DNA of 8,213 nucleotides from Planctomycetales bacterium (GCA_030592655.1 JAUVIQ010000146.1:1-8213); one strand, 5' to 3'. Shown: positions 1 to 7,172, counted from the first letter of the stretch. A program made the numbers and translations. Notes: a model not told the origin generated them from the letters alone.

Positions 1-343
1 GATACGGTGCGTATTGCCCGAATCGGCAAGGGCCTTCAGCCGTCGGCATCAGAAACGCCGTTTTGTCCGGGTCGAAGTCATCGGCATGGATAATCCTCAG
101 GAAGTCGCCGATTGTAACCTTTTCCGGATAGCATTCTTCGCCGCTGGTGTAAAGTCCGCCCAGTTCGAGTGTCCGTTCGTCGGATTCGGGCGTAACTGCC
201 GAATCGATTCCGATTGAGCGGAACACTGCCGCCATCATCCGCGCACCGGCATAAGTCATTCGCGGTATCCAGAGCGTCCTGCCGGTGAGATCGACCCGCT
301 GGCGAGAAGGAGCTTCCGTCATCGTTTGTGTCTGCGAAACCAT
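1..343 (-). CDS. 2-hydroxyacyl-CoA dehydratase-related protein, N-terminal part (runs off window)
   Basis: This is the first 114 codons of a gene that continues beyond base 1. The reading frame is open from an ATG at 343 and encodes TLWIPRMTYAGARMM (residues 23-37), YTSGEECYPEKVTIGDFL (65-82) and MPTAEGPCRFGQY (99-111). The C71 and C106 contexts, above all the GPCRFGQY signature, are typical of the C-terminal part of large 'CoA activase' polypeptides, related to HgdA/HgdB-type dehydratase subunits (COG3580/COG3581-like). Such proteins bind Fe-S clusters through cysteines and receive electrons from an ATP-hydrolysing activase. Its start lies 27 bp after the stop of the activase gene, so the two are very likely one operon and one functional system. 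A weak GGACGG lies 7 bp before the ATG at 343. An alternative in-frame ATG at 322 has no ribosome binding site. The family call is firm; the substrate cannot be told. Confidence 0.85.
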   Translation of the reverse strand, partial: MVSQTQTMTEAPSRQRVDLTGRTLWIPRMTYAGARMMAAVFRSIGIDSAVTPESDERTLELGGLYTSGEECYPEKVTIGDFLRIIHADDFDPDKTAFLMPTAEGPCRFGQYAPY

Positions 344-370
344 GCTTATACCGTCCGTTTTCGTTTAAGA

Positions 371-3300
371 TTAAACCTGCGCCAGTACATCTTCTTCGGC
401 GGCGCGCTTCTTCCAGGGCCTGAGGATTCCCTTGCTGTCAAGGTATGCCTCGCAGCGTGTCATCATTCCGGCATCGTTACTGTGCCCGTCGAATTGCAGC
501 GACAGGAAGGGTTTTCCCGACGATGCCGTCCGGATAAAGTGCCTGATGAACGAGTCGGGCCCGCACTTGAAATTGGTAATGTGAATAATGTGCAGTCCTT
601 CGCGCTGCCCGGCGATCTTCGCCGCTGCAATTAATTTCCGGCCATATTCCCAGAACATATTCTCGTTAACGTCGCGGATGTCTATGTCGTCGGTATCGAG
701 GCAATCGATTGGGATGCAGTTGACGCCGTAATAATCTCGCAGTTTCCTGGCGACGTTGAGGTTGACGCCGGCGTCGTGGACGTTGTAAGGCCGGCCTATA
801 ATAACGATTCCGGGCTTGCCCGACCTTTCGAGCGTCGCCAGCGCTTCGCGCCCCGCCTCGATCAGGCGGCGACGGAAATGCTTCTGGGTCTCGTAGGCTT
901 TCGACAGGGCCGAATCGACCGTTTTGTTTTTGACGCCCAACCGGCTGCATAACTGCCGCATTATTTTACTGACGGGTTTGAAACCGTCGCGGAAGCGGAT
1001 GCACGGGCAGAGGAATTTGTCGTAACAGGTCTCGAACGCCGGTGAGCGGCGGATGACGAACGGGAGCGTCTGTCCCCACGGGCAGAGATGCGACTCGGTC
1101 TGCATCCACTTCGTCTCGGTCGAGACGGTGTTGGGAAGGAAGACGTAATCGACCCCGGTTTCGAGAAGTTCGGCCACGTGCCCGTGGGCGACGATTACGG
1201 GGAAGCAGGGTTCTGCCACGACGTTGCTCAACCCCGATGCCGCCGTTTGCCGATTAGTCGGTTCGCTGACAACCACCTCGAAACCGCAATGCCGCCAGAA
1301 CGTCCTCCAGAACGGAAGGAAATCCATCGCGAACATCGCGCGCGGGATACCGATCTTCGGCGCACCGGCCGGGACATCGGGTAAGCCGGACTCATCATTA
1401 AACAACTGCTCGCGGAAAGCGAAAAGGTCTTTGATTACCGGTTTGACGGTACTCTTGCTGCGTTTGCGGTATCGGTCGGAGCACTTGTCGCCCCAGTAGG
1501 TCTTTTCGCCCTCGACGGTGAACTCCTGGACGATGCAGTGGTTTGAGCATCCGTTGCAGGTGAACTCGCGCAGGGCGTAATCAATTTTGGACAGGTCATA
1601 TCCGCGGAACCGACTTGACGGCGTCTCGCCTGTGTTGCGTACCACGGGCGTCTCGCCCGTGTGGCCAACGGGTAAATACTGACCGTCCTGTTGCGATTCG
1701 GGTTCGCCCGCCCAGGCGGATCTTCGACCGACGGTCATTGCCATCTTGTCTCTTGCCAGAAGGGCGGCCCCGATAGCGCCGATAACGCCGTTGTGCGGCG
1801 GGACAATAATTTCCTTGTCCAGCACTGCCGACATTGCAGCGACTACCGCATCGTTGTAAGCGGTTCCGCCCTGGAAAAAGATGCACTCGCCTATATGCCG
1901 CCCTCGAACGACGCGGTTAATGTAGTTATAGACAACCGAATACGCCAGACCTGCTACGATGTCGGTCTTTTCGGCTCCCCGCTGCATGTAGTCGGCTACG
2001 TCCCGTTCCATAAAGACCGTGCATCGCTCGCCCAGTCGGATAGGCGCATCGCTGGAAAGTGCAAGTTCGGCGAATTCGCCGATGATGGATATATCCAGTT
2101 CTTCCGCCCGCTCTTCCAGGAACGATCCGGTCCCTGCCGCACATGCGTCGTTCATTGTGAAATCGACAACCACGCCGTCCTGGAGGCTGATGTACTTGGC
2201 GTCCTGCCCGCCGATCTCGAAGATGGTGTCGGGAACTCTCCCGTCGAGCATTTTCTGTCCGATGAAAGTCGCGCCTGTCTTATGTGCGGTGATTTCGTCG
2301 TTGATTGTGTCGGCTCCGACGAGTTGTCCTATCAGTTCGCGTCCGCTTCCGGTGGTTCCGACGCCGCGAATGATTACTTTCTCGCCCACGTCGTCGGCTA
2401 TTTCGGTCAGACCGGCTGATACGACCTCGATAGGCCTGCCCTGCGTGCGAGTGTATATTTCTTTGATCACCCCGCCGGCTGAATCGATTACGACCAGGTT
2501 CGTGGAAACCGACCCGATGTCGATTCCGAGGTATGCGTCGGTCTTCTCGCTGCCGTAGGGTAGTTCGACCGGTTCGACCTGGTCTCGCAGGAGCGTGAGG
2601 CGGTGCGTGCTGAGTGGTTCGGTGGTGGGGAAGTTACCACCGGTTGCATCGGAGGCAGAACGAATCCGCTCCATTTGCACGGCGAGGTTCCAGTCTGCTC
2701 GTGGGCCGTCCATGCGAGACGCCACCGCCGCACCGACCGCCGGGATGTGAGCGTAAGCGTCCGGGACGATAAAGTCGTCCTCGCCCAGATCGAACACCTC
2801 CCGCATAGTGCGATCGACGGCTGCATTTGCGGCAAGACCACCGATAAATACCACGGGTGCTTCGACCGGATGCGACCGGACGACGGCCATGCGAAAATTT
2901 CTCGCCACTGCCCGGCACAGACCGGAAAGCACCTCGCCCGGCGTGTAACCCTTCTGTTGGGCGTGGATCATGTCGCTTTTGGCGAAGACGCTGCACCGAC
3001 CAGCCACCTGTGCGGTACGCTCGGACTCCAAGGCGATCCGCCCGACGTCCTCGACGGCGAACTGAAGCCGTCCTGCCTGCTGGTCTATGAAAGCGCCCGT
3101 CCCGGCAGCACAATCGCCGTTCGTGGCATAATCGGCAATGGAATACTGTAGCATGGCCGTCTCGGCCATGTTGCTGTCTTTCACGGGCGGGACGCTCGTG
3201 CTACTGTCCAGCAGCAGATATTTACTGGTCTGCCCGCCCATCTCAAAAACAGTGCGGGCGCGAATACCCATTGCCGATAGACCAAGGGCAATCGCCTTGA

Positions 3301-3601
3301 ACTCGTTAACTGTAGAGGACAGGAGTTTCTCGGCTACTAATCGTCCCGCCGAACCCGTCAGGGATATGCCGGTAACGTTCTCAGCGCCGACGCCGGCGAC
3401 GACCTGCTCCAGAATCTCGGTGGTCGCCTCGATAGGCCTGCCCCGCGTTCGACAATAGGCGCTGAGGTAAAGGTCCGCACCATTGACACTCCCCGAAAGC
3501 GTGAATTTCCCGTCGGGAAAAGTCAAATCACCCGCATCTTCAACCAGCACAGCCGACGTTATGCTGATCGCGCCAATGTCTATTCCTATATAGCACTTCA
3601 T
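371..3601 (-). CDS. Tandem-activase (BcrAD/BadFG/HgdC-type) CoA activase with cysteine-rich C-terminal region
   Basis: The 1076-residue protein has two ASKHA-fold activase domains. Domain 1 spans about 2-300 (GIDIG 6-10, DCAAGTG with C164, GRCSVF with C203). Domain 2 spans about 355-620 (GIDIG 359-363, ACAAGTG with C487, ERCTVF with C527). In HgdC, one subunit supplies two equivalent cysteines and a homodimer holds one [4Fe-4S] cluster, so a single chain here may form the whole site. The region from about 670 resembles DUF2229, with CNGCSNHC (C682, C685, C689), C707, C799, C840, CPC (865-867) and NFKCGPDSF (C1013), plausible Fe-S ligands. Known activases hydrolyse ATP to push an electron onto a partner dehydratase or double-cubane protein, here probably the next gene. 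The ATG at 3601 is preferred because family members begin just before GIDIG; an in-frame TTG at 3685 would add 28 unrelated residues. Residues 133-152 and 646-661 come from inserted repeats. Confidence 0.92.
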   Translation of the reverse strand: MKCYIGIDIGAISITSAVLVEDAGDLTFPDGKFTLSGSVNGADLYLSAYCRTRGRPIEATTEILEQVVAGVGAENVTGISLTGSAGRLVAEKLLSSTVNEFKAIALGLSAMGIRARTVFEMGGQTSKYLLLDSSTSVPPVKDSNMAETAMLQYSIADYATNGDCAAGTGAFIDQQAGRLQFAVEDVGRIALESERTAQVAGRCSVFAKSDMIHAQQKGYTPGEVLSGLCRAVARNFRMAVVRSHPVEAPVVFIGGLAANAAVDRTMREVFDLGEDDFIVPDAYAHIPAVGAAVASRMDGPRADWNLAVQMERIRSASDATGGNFPTTEPLSTHRLTLLRDQVEPVELPYGSEKTDAYLGIDIGSVSTNLVVIDSAGGVIKEIYTRTQGRPIEVVSAGLTEIADDVGEKVIIRGVGTTGSGRELIGQLVGADTINDEITAHKTGATFIGQKMLDGRVPDTIFEIGGQDAKYISLQDGVVVDFTMNDACAAGTGSFLEERAEELDISIIGEFAELALSSDAPIRLGERCTVFMERDVADYMQRGAEKTDIVAGLAYSVVYNYINRVVRGRHIGECIFFQGGTAYNDAVVAAMSAVLDKEIIVPPHNGVIGAIGAALLARDKMAMTVGRRSAWAGEPESQQDGQYLPVGHTGETPVVRNTGETPSSRFRGYDLSKIDYALREFTCNGCSNHCIVQEFTVEGEKTYWGDKCSDRYRKRSKSTVKPVIKDLFAFREQLFNDESGLPDVPAGAPKIGIPRAMFAMDFLPFWRTFWRHCGFEVVVSEPTNRQTAASGLSNVVAEPCFPVIVAHGHVAELLETGVDYVFLPNTVSTETKWMQTESHLCPWGQTLPFVIRRSPAFETCYDKFLCPCIRFRDGFKPVSKIMRQLCSRLGVKNKTVDSALSKAYETQKHFRRRLIEAGREALATLERSGKPGIVIIGRPYNVHDAGVNLNVARKLRDYYGVNCIPIDCLDTDDIDIRDVNENMFWEYGRKLIAAAKIAGQREGLHIIHITNFKCGPDSFIRHFIRTASSGKPFLSLQFDGHSNDAGMMTRCEAYLDSKGILRPWKKRAAEEDVLAQV
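1620..1661. repeat. Paired-palindrome repeat, copy A (in activase linker)
   Basis: On the plus strand GGCGTCTCGCC (1620-1630; 4-bp stem, TCT loop) is followed by TGTTGC (1633-1638) and then CACGGGCGTCTCGCCCGTG (1643-1661), a perfect 8-bp stem with a TCT loop. The two loop centres lie 27 bp apart. The minus strand reads through it in frame as HTGETPVVRNTGETP, a near-duplicate of TGETP. It lies in the linker between activase domain 2 and the cysteine-rich region, where related proteins, as I recall them, go straight from the ATPase domain into a GYDLSK-like segment. The layout and core match the second copy at 3149-3205. Confidence 0.8.
3149..3205. repeat. Paired-palindrome repeat, copy B (57 bp, inside activase domain 1)
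   Basis: The element has terminal inverted repeats GTAGCA (3149-3154) and TGCTAC (3200-3205). Inside are CATGGCCGTCTCGGCCATG (3153-3171, perfect 8-bp stem, TCT loop), then TGTTGC (3169-3174), then CACGGGCGGGACGCTCGTG (3183-3201, 8-bp stem with one G-T pair, GGA loop). Loop centres are 30 bp apart. The 57-bp length equals 19 codons and keeps the host frame open, giving a segment that contains VPPVKDSNMAETAML. Compared with domain 2 of the same protein, it fills the short turn between GGQ.KY and the CAAGTG cysteine loop. Confidence 0.8.
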
Positions 3602-3655
3602 GCGTTCGCTATCCCATAATCTTTTGTTCGACACCCAAACCGACGCTGCGGTGAT

Positions 3656-3685
3656 ATTATGACGGTTGGAAACCCCCAATTTCAA
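3656..3685 (-). promoter_or_regulatory. Putative sigma70-type promoter for the activase operon
   Basis: Reading the minus strand, TTGAAA (3685-3680, 5 of 6 to the -35 consensus) is separated by 18 bp from CATAAT (3661-3656, 5 of 6 to the -10 consensus). Transcription would start near 3649, giving a leader of about 48 nt before the ATG at 3601. It lies in the 107-bp gap after the epimerase gene, so the activase pair could be transcribed on its own. This also argues that the in-frame TTG at 3685, which is the first codon of the -35 box, is not the real start. Confidence 0.45.
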
Positions 3686-3708
3686 GGATTGTCCTTCAAC
3701 GCTACCTT

Positions 3709-4677
3709 TCAGGCTTTCCGAGATGACTCGTACTCGATTACCTGCCGGAGCGTTTCATCCAGCGAAAATTTCGGTTTATAACCTATTAATTTCTCGATTT
3801 TCGCCAGGTCAGGCTTGCGTGTAAGCATGTCGTCGAAAGGACGACCGTATGCCTGCTCGTATGTGAGTGAGCGGATTTCGCTGGATGAGCCGGTCATTTC
3901 GATGATTTTTTCCGCCAGTTCAGTGATGGTAATCGGTTTGTCCGAGCCGATATTGACGACCCGCCCGACGGCTTCGGGGCAGTCCATCAGTTTCATCAGT
4001 GCGCCGACCACGTCGGCGACGTTCGTGAAGCATCGGCTTTGTTGACCCGTACCATAGACCTCCAGCGGCTCGCCCCGCAGGGCCGCGCGTACGAACCTCG
4101 GTACGACCATACCGTAAGCGCCCGTCTGTCGCGGACCTATGGTATTGAAGAGTCGGCCTATAACAGCCTCAAGCCCGTACTGGTCGTGATAGGCCAGGGC
4201 GAGAAACTCATCAACCATCTTGCTGCACGCATATGACCACCGCGTGAACCGCGTCGGCCCCAACACCGACTCGTCATCCTCATTAAACGGTATCTTGTCG
4301 CTCTTTCCATAGACCTCTGAAGTGCTTGCAACGAAGATTTTCCGCCCGAATTTGTTGGCGAGGTTCAGAACGACCTCCGAGCCGTGAATGTTCGTCTCGA
4401 TAGTGTGGACGGGCTTATCGACGATAAGTTGGACGCCGACAGCGGCTGCAAGGTGATATATCACGTCGCACCTATCGACCACCACAGCCATTGTGTCGCT
4501 GTTGCGGACGGACTCGCGGACGAAACCGAAACCTTCTCGATCCGCCAGATGACTGATGTTCTCAAACGAACCTGTCGATAGGTCATCGACGACGGTAACG
4601 CCGTGTCCTGCGTCCATCAGCGTCCCTGACAGGTGCGAACCGATAAAACCCGCCCCGCCTGTAATCAGTACATTCAT
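3709..4677 (-). CDS. NAD-dependent epimerase/dehydratase (extended SDR, sugar-nucleotide type)
   Basis: The 322-residue protein has the usual length and layout of extended short-chain dehydrogenases acting on nucleotide sugars. The N-terminal Rossmann motif GGAGFIG is at 7-13, with acidic D31-D32 at the end of the second strand as expected for NAD binding. HLAAAVGV is at 75-82, STSEVYG at 118-124 carries the catalytic Ser/Thr, and Y149ACSK153 is the Tyr-x-x-x-Lys pair. GRLFNTIGPRQ (174-184) and the later VYGTGQQSRCF (208-217) belong to the substrate-binding half. The closest named relatives are UDP-glucuronate decarboxylases, UDP-glucose 4-epimerases and GDP-mannose dehydratase-like enzymes; the sequence alone does not decide between them. 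It is cytoplasmic, with no signal peptide. A TAAGGA lies 9 bp before the ATG. It is followed at 107 bp by the activase gene on the same strand, and a metabolic link between them is not evident. Confidence 0.93.
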   Translation of the reverse strand: MNVLITGGAGFIGSHLSGTLMDAGHGVTVVDDLSTGSFENISHLADREGFGFVRESVRNSDTMAVVVDRCDVIYHLAAAVGVQLIVDKPVHTIETNIHGSEVVLNLANKFGRKIFVASTSEVYGKSDKIPFNEDDESVLGPTRFTRWSYACSKMVDEFLALAYHDQYGLEAVIGRLFNTIGPRQTGAYGMVVPRFVRAALRGEPLEVYGTGQQSRCFTNVADVVGALMKLMDCPEAVGRVVNIGSDKPITITELAEKIIEMTGSSSEIRSLTYEQAYGRPFDDMLTRKPDLAKIEKLIGYKPKFSLDETLRQVIEYESSRKA

Positions 4678-4868
4678 ATCGAATTATCCTTATACCGGGA
4701 AATTACGAGCCTCCACAAGAGCCTACATCCCTGTCGGTCCGATGACAAGAACCAAATTCGCCGGAGGCCGGAAAGGAGAAAAAACAGCCTTCAACGAACG
4801 TTGATTTTCACGGCTGCCTGTGCTATCATATTGTTTGTGATGCATGGCTTTCCGATGGGAGAACAGGC
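4678..4868. other. Divergent intergenic region between epimerase and protease genes
   Basis: This 191-bp region separates two divergently transcribed genes. Near 4687-4692 it holds the TAAGGA ribosome binding site of the minus-strand epimerase gene, and on the right the promoter and ribosome binding site of the plus-strand protease gene. A weak minus-strand promoter candidate for the epimerase gene is TTGTCA, 17 bp, TAGGCT, but its -10 box is poor. No convincing small gene or terminator was seen. Confidence 0.6.
4801..4829 (+). promoter_or_regulatory. Putative sigma70-type promoter of the aspartic protease gene
   Basis: TTGATT (4801-4806, 4 of 6 to the -35 consensus) is followed after exactly 17 bp by TATCAT (4824-4829, 5 of 6 to the -10 consensus). 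A TG one base upstream of the -10 box (4821-4822) gives an extended -10. The start of transcription would fall near 4836, about 33 nt before the ATG. A GGGAG ribosome binding site at 4857-4861 sits 7 bp before that ATG. Confidence 0.55.
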
Positions 4869-5249
4869 ATGGGTCTGACCAACATAGAAGCGAACGTCGA
4901 AACCCCCCTCGATCCACAGCGGCACGCTGTAATAACGTTTCTGGTTGACTCCGGGGCCGTTTATTCCGTAATACCCGCCGATGAACTGGAGAAACTGGGC
5001 GTCAAGCCGTCGGGAGAGCGGACATTTTTTCTGGCCAACGGTCAGCCGGTCAAGCGCCGGATGGGAGAGGCTCGCATTACCCTTCAGGAGCAGTCGGCGA
5101 CATGTGTGGTGCTCTTCGGCGAAGAAGACGACAGTACGCTGCTGGGGGTAACGACGTTGGAGAACCTGGGGCTGATATTCGATCCCATGCGGCAGAAGAT
5201 CATGTCGCTGCCCATGCTCCTTGCGGACATGCGAAAATTCTTTCTCTAG
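4869..5249 (+). CDS. Retropepsin-like clan AA aspartic protease
   Basis: The 126-residue protein matches the single-domain bacterial and archaeal retropepsin-like family. The catalytic motif is FLVDSGAVYSVIP (residues 24-36), with the Asp in D-S-G-A where many relatives have D-T-G-A. The segment STLLGVTTLENLGLIFDP near the C terminus supplies the hydrophobic-hydrophobic-Gly element that closes the active site. Members carry one Asp motif and are expected to work as homodimers, like retroviral protease. There is no signal peptide or membrane segment, so it is probably cytoplasmic; the cleaved substrate is unknown for this group. The gene has its own promoter and a GGGAG ribosome binding site and faces minus-strand genes on both sides, so it is a lone transcription unit. 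Its stop is 6 bp from the stop of asnB. Recognition of the family is good; the biological role is open. Confidence 0.85.
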   Translation: MGLTNIEANVETPLDPQRHAVITFLVDSGAVYSVIPADELEKLGVKPSGERTFFLANGQPVKRRMGEARITLQEQSATCVVLFGEEDDSTLLGVTTLENLGLIFDPMRQKIMSLPMLLADMRKFFL

Positions 5250-5255
5250 AAAAAA

Positions 5256-7142
5256 TCACTTATTCATCCATCTTCCCAACCAAAGCAGCGCCCAGAGTCT
5301 GTGGCGATGGTCGGCTTTTCCGGTCAGGTGCTCGTCGATCATTTGTTCCATCGGTATCCGCGCCAGCCATCCTCGACCAACCAGCGGACCTTCGAGCAGC
5401 GTTTCGCGCAAAGTTCCCCGAAGTTCGTTCCGAAGCCAATCGTGAATCGGAACGCCAAAACCACGCTTGCGACGAGCAAAAACCCCCGTCGGCAATAGAT
5501 GCCCGAAGGCGTCGCGGAGGATTGCTTTTCCCCGTCGGGCGCGAACCTTGCAATCAACCGGCAAAGACAGGCCAAGCGAAACCACCTCGTGGTCCAGCAT
5601 CGGGCTTCGCAGTTCGAGCGAATTGGCCATCGAGGCGATGTCGGCCTTGACCAGCAGGTCGTCCGGCAGATAGGTCAAAAGGTCGTGCCGCTGGGCGTAA
5701 GCGATTTCATCGTCGAATTCGCCCTGTTCGTAGAGGCTGCAGAACCACTCTGAAGGACTGTTCACGTCGGCCGAGGCTGCGAAATCCCGCTCCATAATGA
5801 ATTGCAACCGCTCCGGCGAGAATAATCGGCGATAAGTGAAATACTGTTTCGCCGGCGGCTTATCCAGTCCTTCGGCGAAGCGGACAAGCCGGCGAAGGCG
5901 CGACCGCTCGTCGTGCGGCGCAATAATCGCAGCCAGACCCGCCGCAGCCCTGGTCAGAAGCCAGGTAGTCGGACCCATCGTTTCAGCAAGGCGCATCGCG
6001 CGATAGCGGTCGTATCCACCGAAGGCCTCGTCGCCCCCGTCGCCGGTCAGCGCAACGGTTACGTGTTCGCGGGCGGCCCGGCAGATAAGGTACGTCGGAA
6101 GGGCCGACGAATCGGCGAAAGGCTCGTCGTACTGCACCACTAACTTATCCAGAAGCGCCGGTATGTCGAATTGCGACGGGCTGATGGACAGTTCGTGATG
6201 CTCCGTACCGAGATGTTCGGACACCTCGGCGGCGAATGGTCGCTCGTCGAAATCGCCTTCGATAAATCCGGCGGTGAAGGTTTTTACGCCTCCTGCCGCT
6301 CCGGCAGCCCGGCACATCAGGGCGACGATGATGGACGAATCCACACCGCCCGAAAGCAGCGCACCGAGCGGAACGTCGGCTACCATTCGGCGCTCAACCG
6401 CCGCCGTCAGCGTCTCGCGCACGCGCTCGACAGCATCGCTACCGGAAATATCCGCCAGCCCGTCCGGCAGCGACCAGTACAGCCGAGGTTCCGCCGACGA
6501 ATCTGAAACCGTCATGCAATGTGCCGGCGGGAGTTTGGCGATCCCGCGCCGGATGCTCATCGGGGCAGGGACGTACCCAAGCGTCAGGTAGAACGCCACC
6601 GCGCGGGGGTCAATCTCCCGCCCGACGCCCGGATGCGCCGTCAGGGACTTGGCTTCGGATGCGAATACTATCCGGTCCGGAAGCGTCGCGTACCACAGCG
6701 GTTTCTGCCCAAGCCGGTCGCGCGCGAGGAACAGTTTCCTTTTGCGGGCATCGTGAATGGCGAAGGCGAACATACCGTTGAGTTTTTCCGGCATAGCCTC
6801 GCCGTCCCGCCGCCACAGCGCGAGCAGGACTTCCGTATCGCCACGGGTTCTGAAGGTATATCCCCCGGCTGAAAGTTCGTCCCGCAGCGCACGGAAGTTG
6901 TATATTTCCCCGTTGAACGCGACCGCAGTCGAGCCGTCGGGCGAGACCATTGGCTGGTGCGACATCGGCGGGTCGATGACGGACAATCGGCGAAAGCCGA
7001 CGGCGCATCGTCCGTCGTCGCTCATAAAGTTACCGGCTTCGTCGGGTCCGCGATGGTCAAGACACCCGACCATCGTCTCAACAATCGCGGGATCCACCCG
7101 TCCGGTTCCGGTAAAAACATATTCGCCTGCAAACCCACACAT
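5256..7142 (-). CDS. asnB: Asparagine synthase (glutamine-hydrolysing)
   Basis: The 628-residue protein is full length for the AsnB family. It begins MCGFAG, so removal of Met exposes the nucleophilic Cys2 of the class II glutamine amidotransferase domain (about 2-210). Glutamine-site residues are visible in RRLSVID (51-57), FNGEIYN (76-82) and GDTEVLL (101-107). The synthetase domain follows, with the ATP pyrophosphatase loop SGGVDSS (264-270), DEPFADSSALPTY (339-351) and LTGDGGDEAFGGYDRY (365-380). Known members transfer glutamine-derived ammonia to aspartate with ATP. Relatives in exopolysaccharide clusters may instead amidate other carboxylates, and that cannot be excluded here. The start is fixed by the Cys2 requirement, yet there is no Shine-Dalgarno sequence before it and a hairpin occupies that place. 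The gene lies 30 bp after the stop of an unknown gene on the same strand, probably co-transcribed. Confidence 0.95.
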   Translation of the reverse strand: MCGFAGEYVFTGTGRVDPAIVETMVGCLDHRGPDEAGNFMSDDGRCAVGFRRLSVIDPPMSHQPMVSPDGSTAVAFNGEIYNFRALRDELSAGGYTFRTRGDTEVLLALWRRDGEAMPEKLNGMFAFAIHDARKRKLFLARDRLGQKPLWYATLPDRIVFASEAKSLTAHPGVGREIDPRAVAFYLTLGYVPAPMSIRRGIAKLPPAHCMTVSDSSAEPRLYWSLPDGLADISGSDAVERVRETLTAAVERRMVADVPLGALLSGGVDSSIIVALMCRAAGAAGGVKTFTAGFIEGDFDERPFAAEVSEHLGTEHHELSISPSQFDIPALLDKLVVQYDEPFADSSALPTYLICRAAREHVTVALTGDGGDEAFGGYDRYRAMRLAETMGPTTWLLTRAAAGLAAIIAPHDERSRLRRLVRFAEGLDKPPAKQYFTYRRLFSPERLQFIMERDFAASADVNSPSEWFCSLYEQGEFDDEIAYAQRHDLLTYLPDDLLVKADIASMANSLELRSPMLDHEVVSLGLSLPVDCKVRARRGKAILRDAFGHLLPTGVFARRKRGFGVPIHDWLRNELRGTLRETLLEGPLVGRGWLARIPMEQMIDEHLTGKADHRHRLWALLWLGRWMNK

Positions 7143-7145
7143 TCA

Positions 7146-7160
7146 GCGATATTGTATCGC
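7146..7160. promoter_or_regulatory. Perfect hairpin just upstream of the asnB start
   Basis: GCGATA (7146-7151) and TATCGC (7155-7160) form a perfect 6-bp stem with a 3-base loop. On the minus-strand transcript the hairpin ends 3 nt before the asnB ATG, where a ribosome binding site would normally be. A GGGG run sits directly on its far side. It may modulate translation or be a protein-binding site; nothing in the sequence proves either. Confidence 0.4.
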
Positions 7161-7172
7161 CCCGGCGCTTTT

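Noticed and set aside
14..217. Plus-strand open frame of 67 codons
   Set aside because: It lies opposite the partial dehydratase-related gene, which has clear family motifs in this stretch.
1691..2419. Long plus-strand open frame (242 codons) opposite the activase gene
   Set aside because: It is a shadow of the second activase domain on the other strand; its residues follow no family and it has no ribosome binding site.
3146..3208. ACTGT direct repeat as a target-site duplication of repeat copy B
   Set aside because: The two ACTGT copies (3146-3150 and 3204-3208) overlap the terminal inverted repeats and are 58 bp apart, which would break the frame; probably chance.
5102..5650. Plus-strand frame bridging the protease gene and asnB
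   Set aside because: It overlaps two genes with clear motifs and changes composition across the junction, as a shadow frame would.
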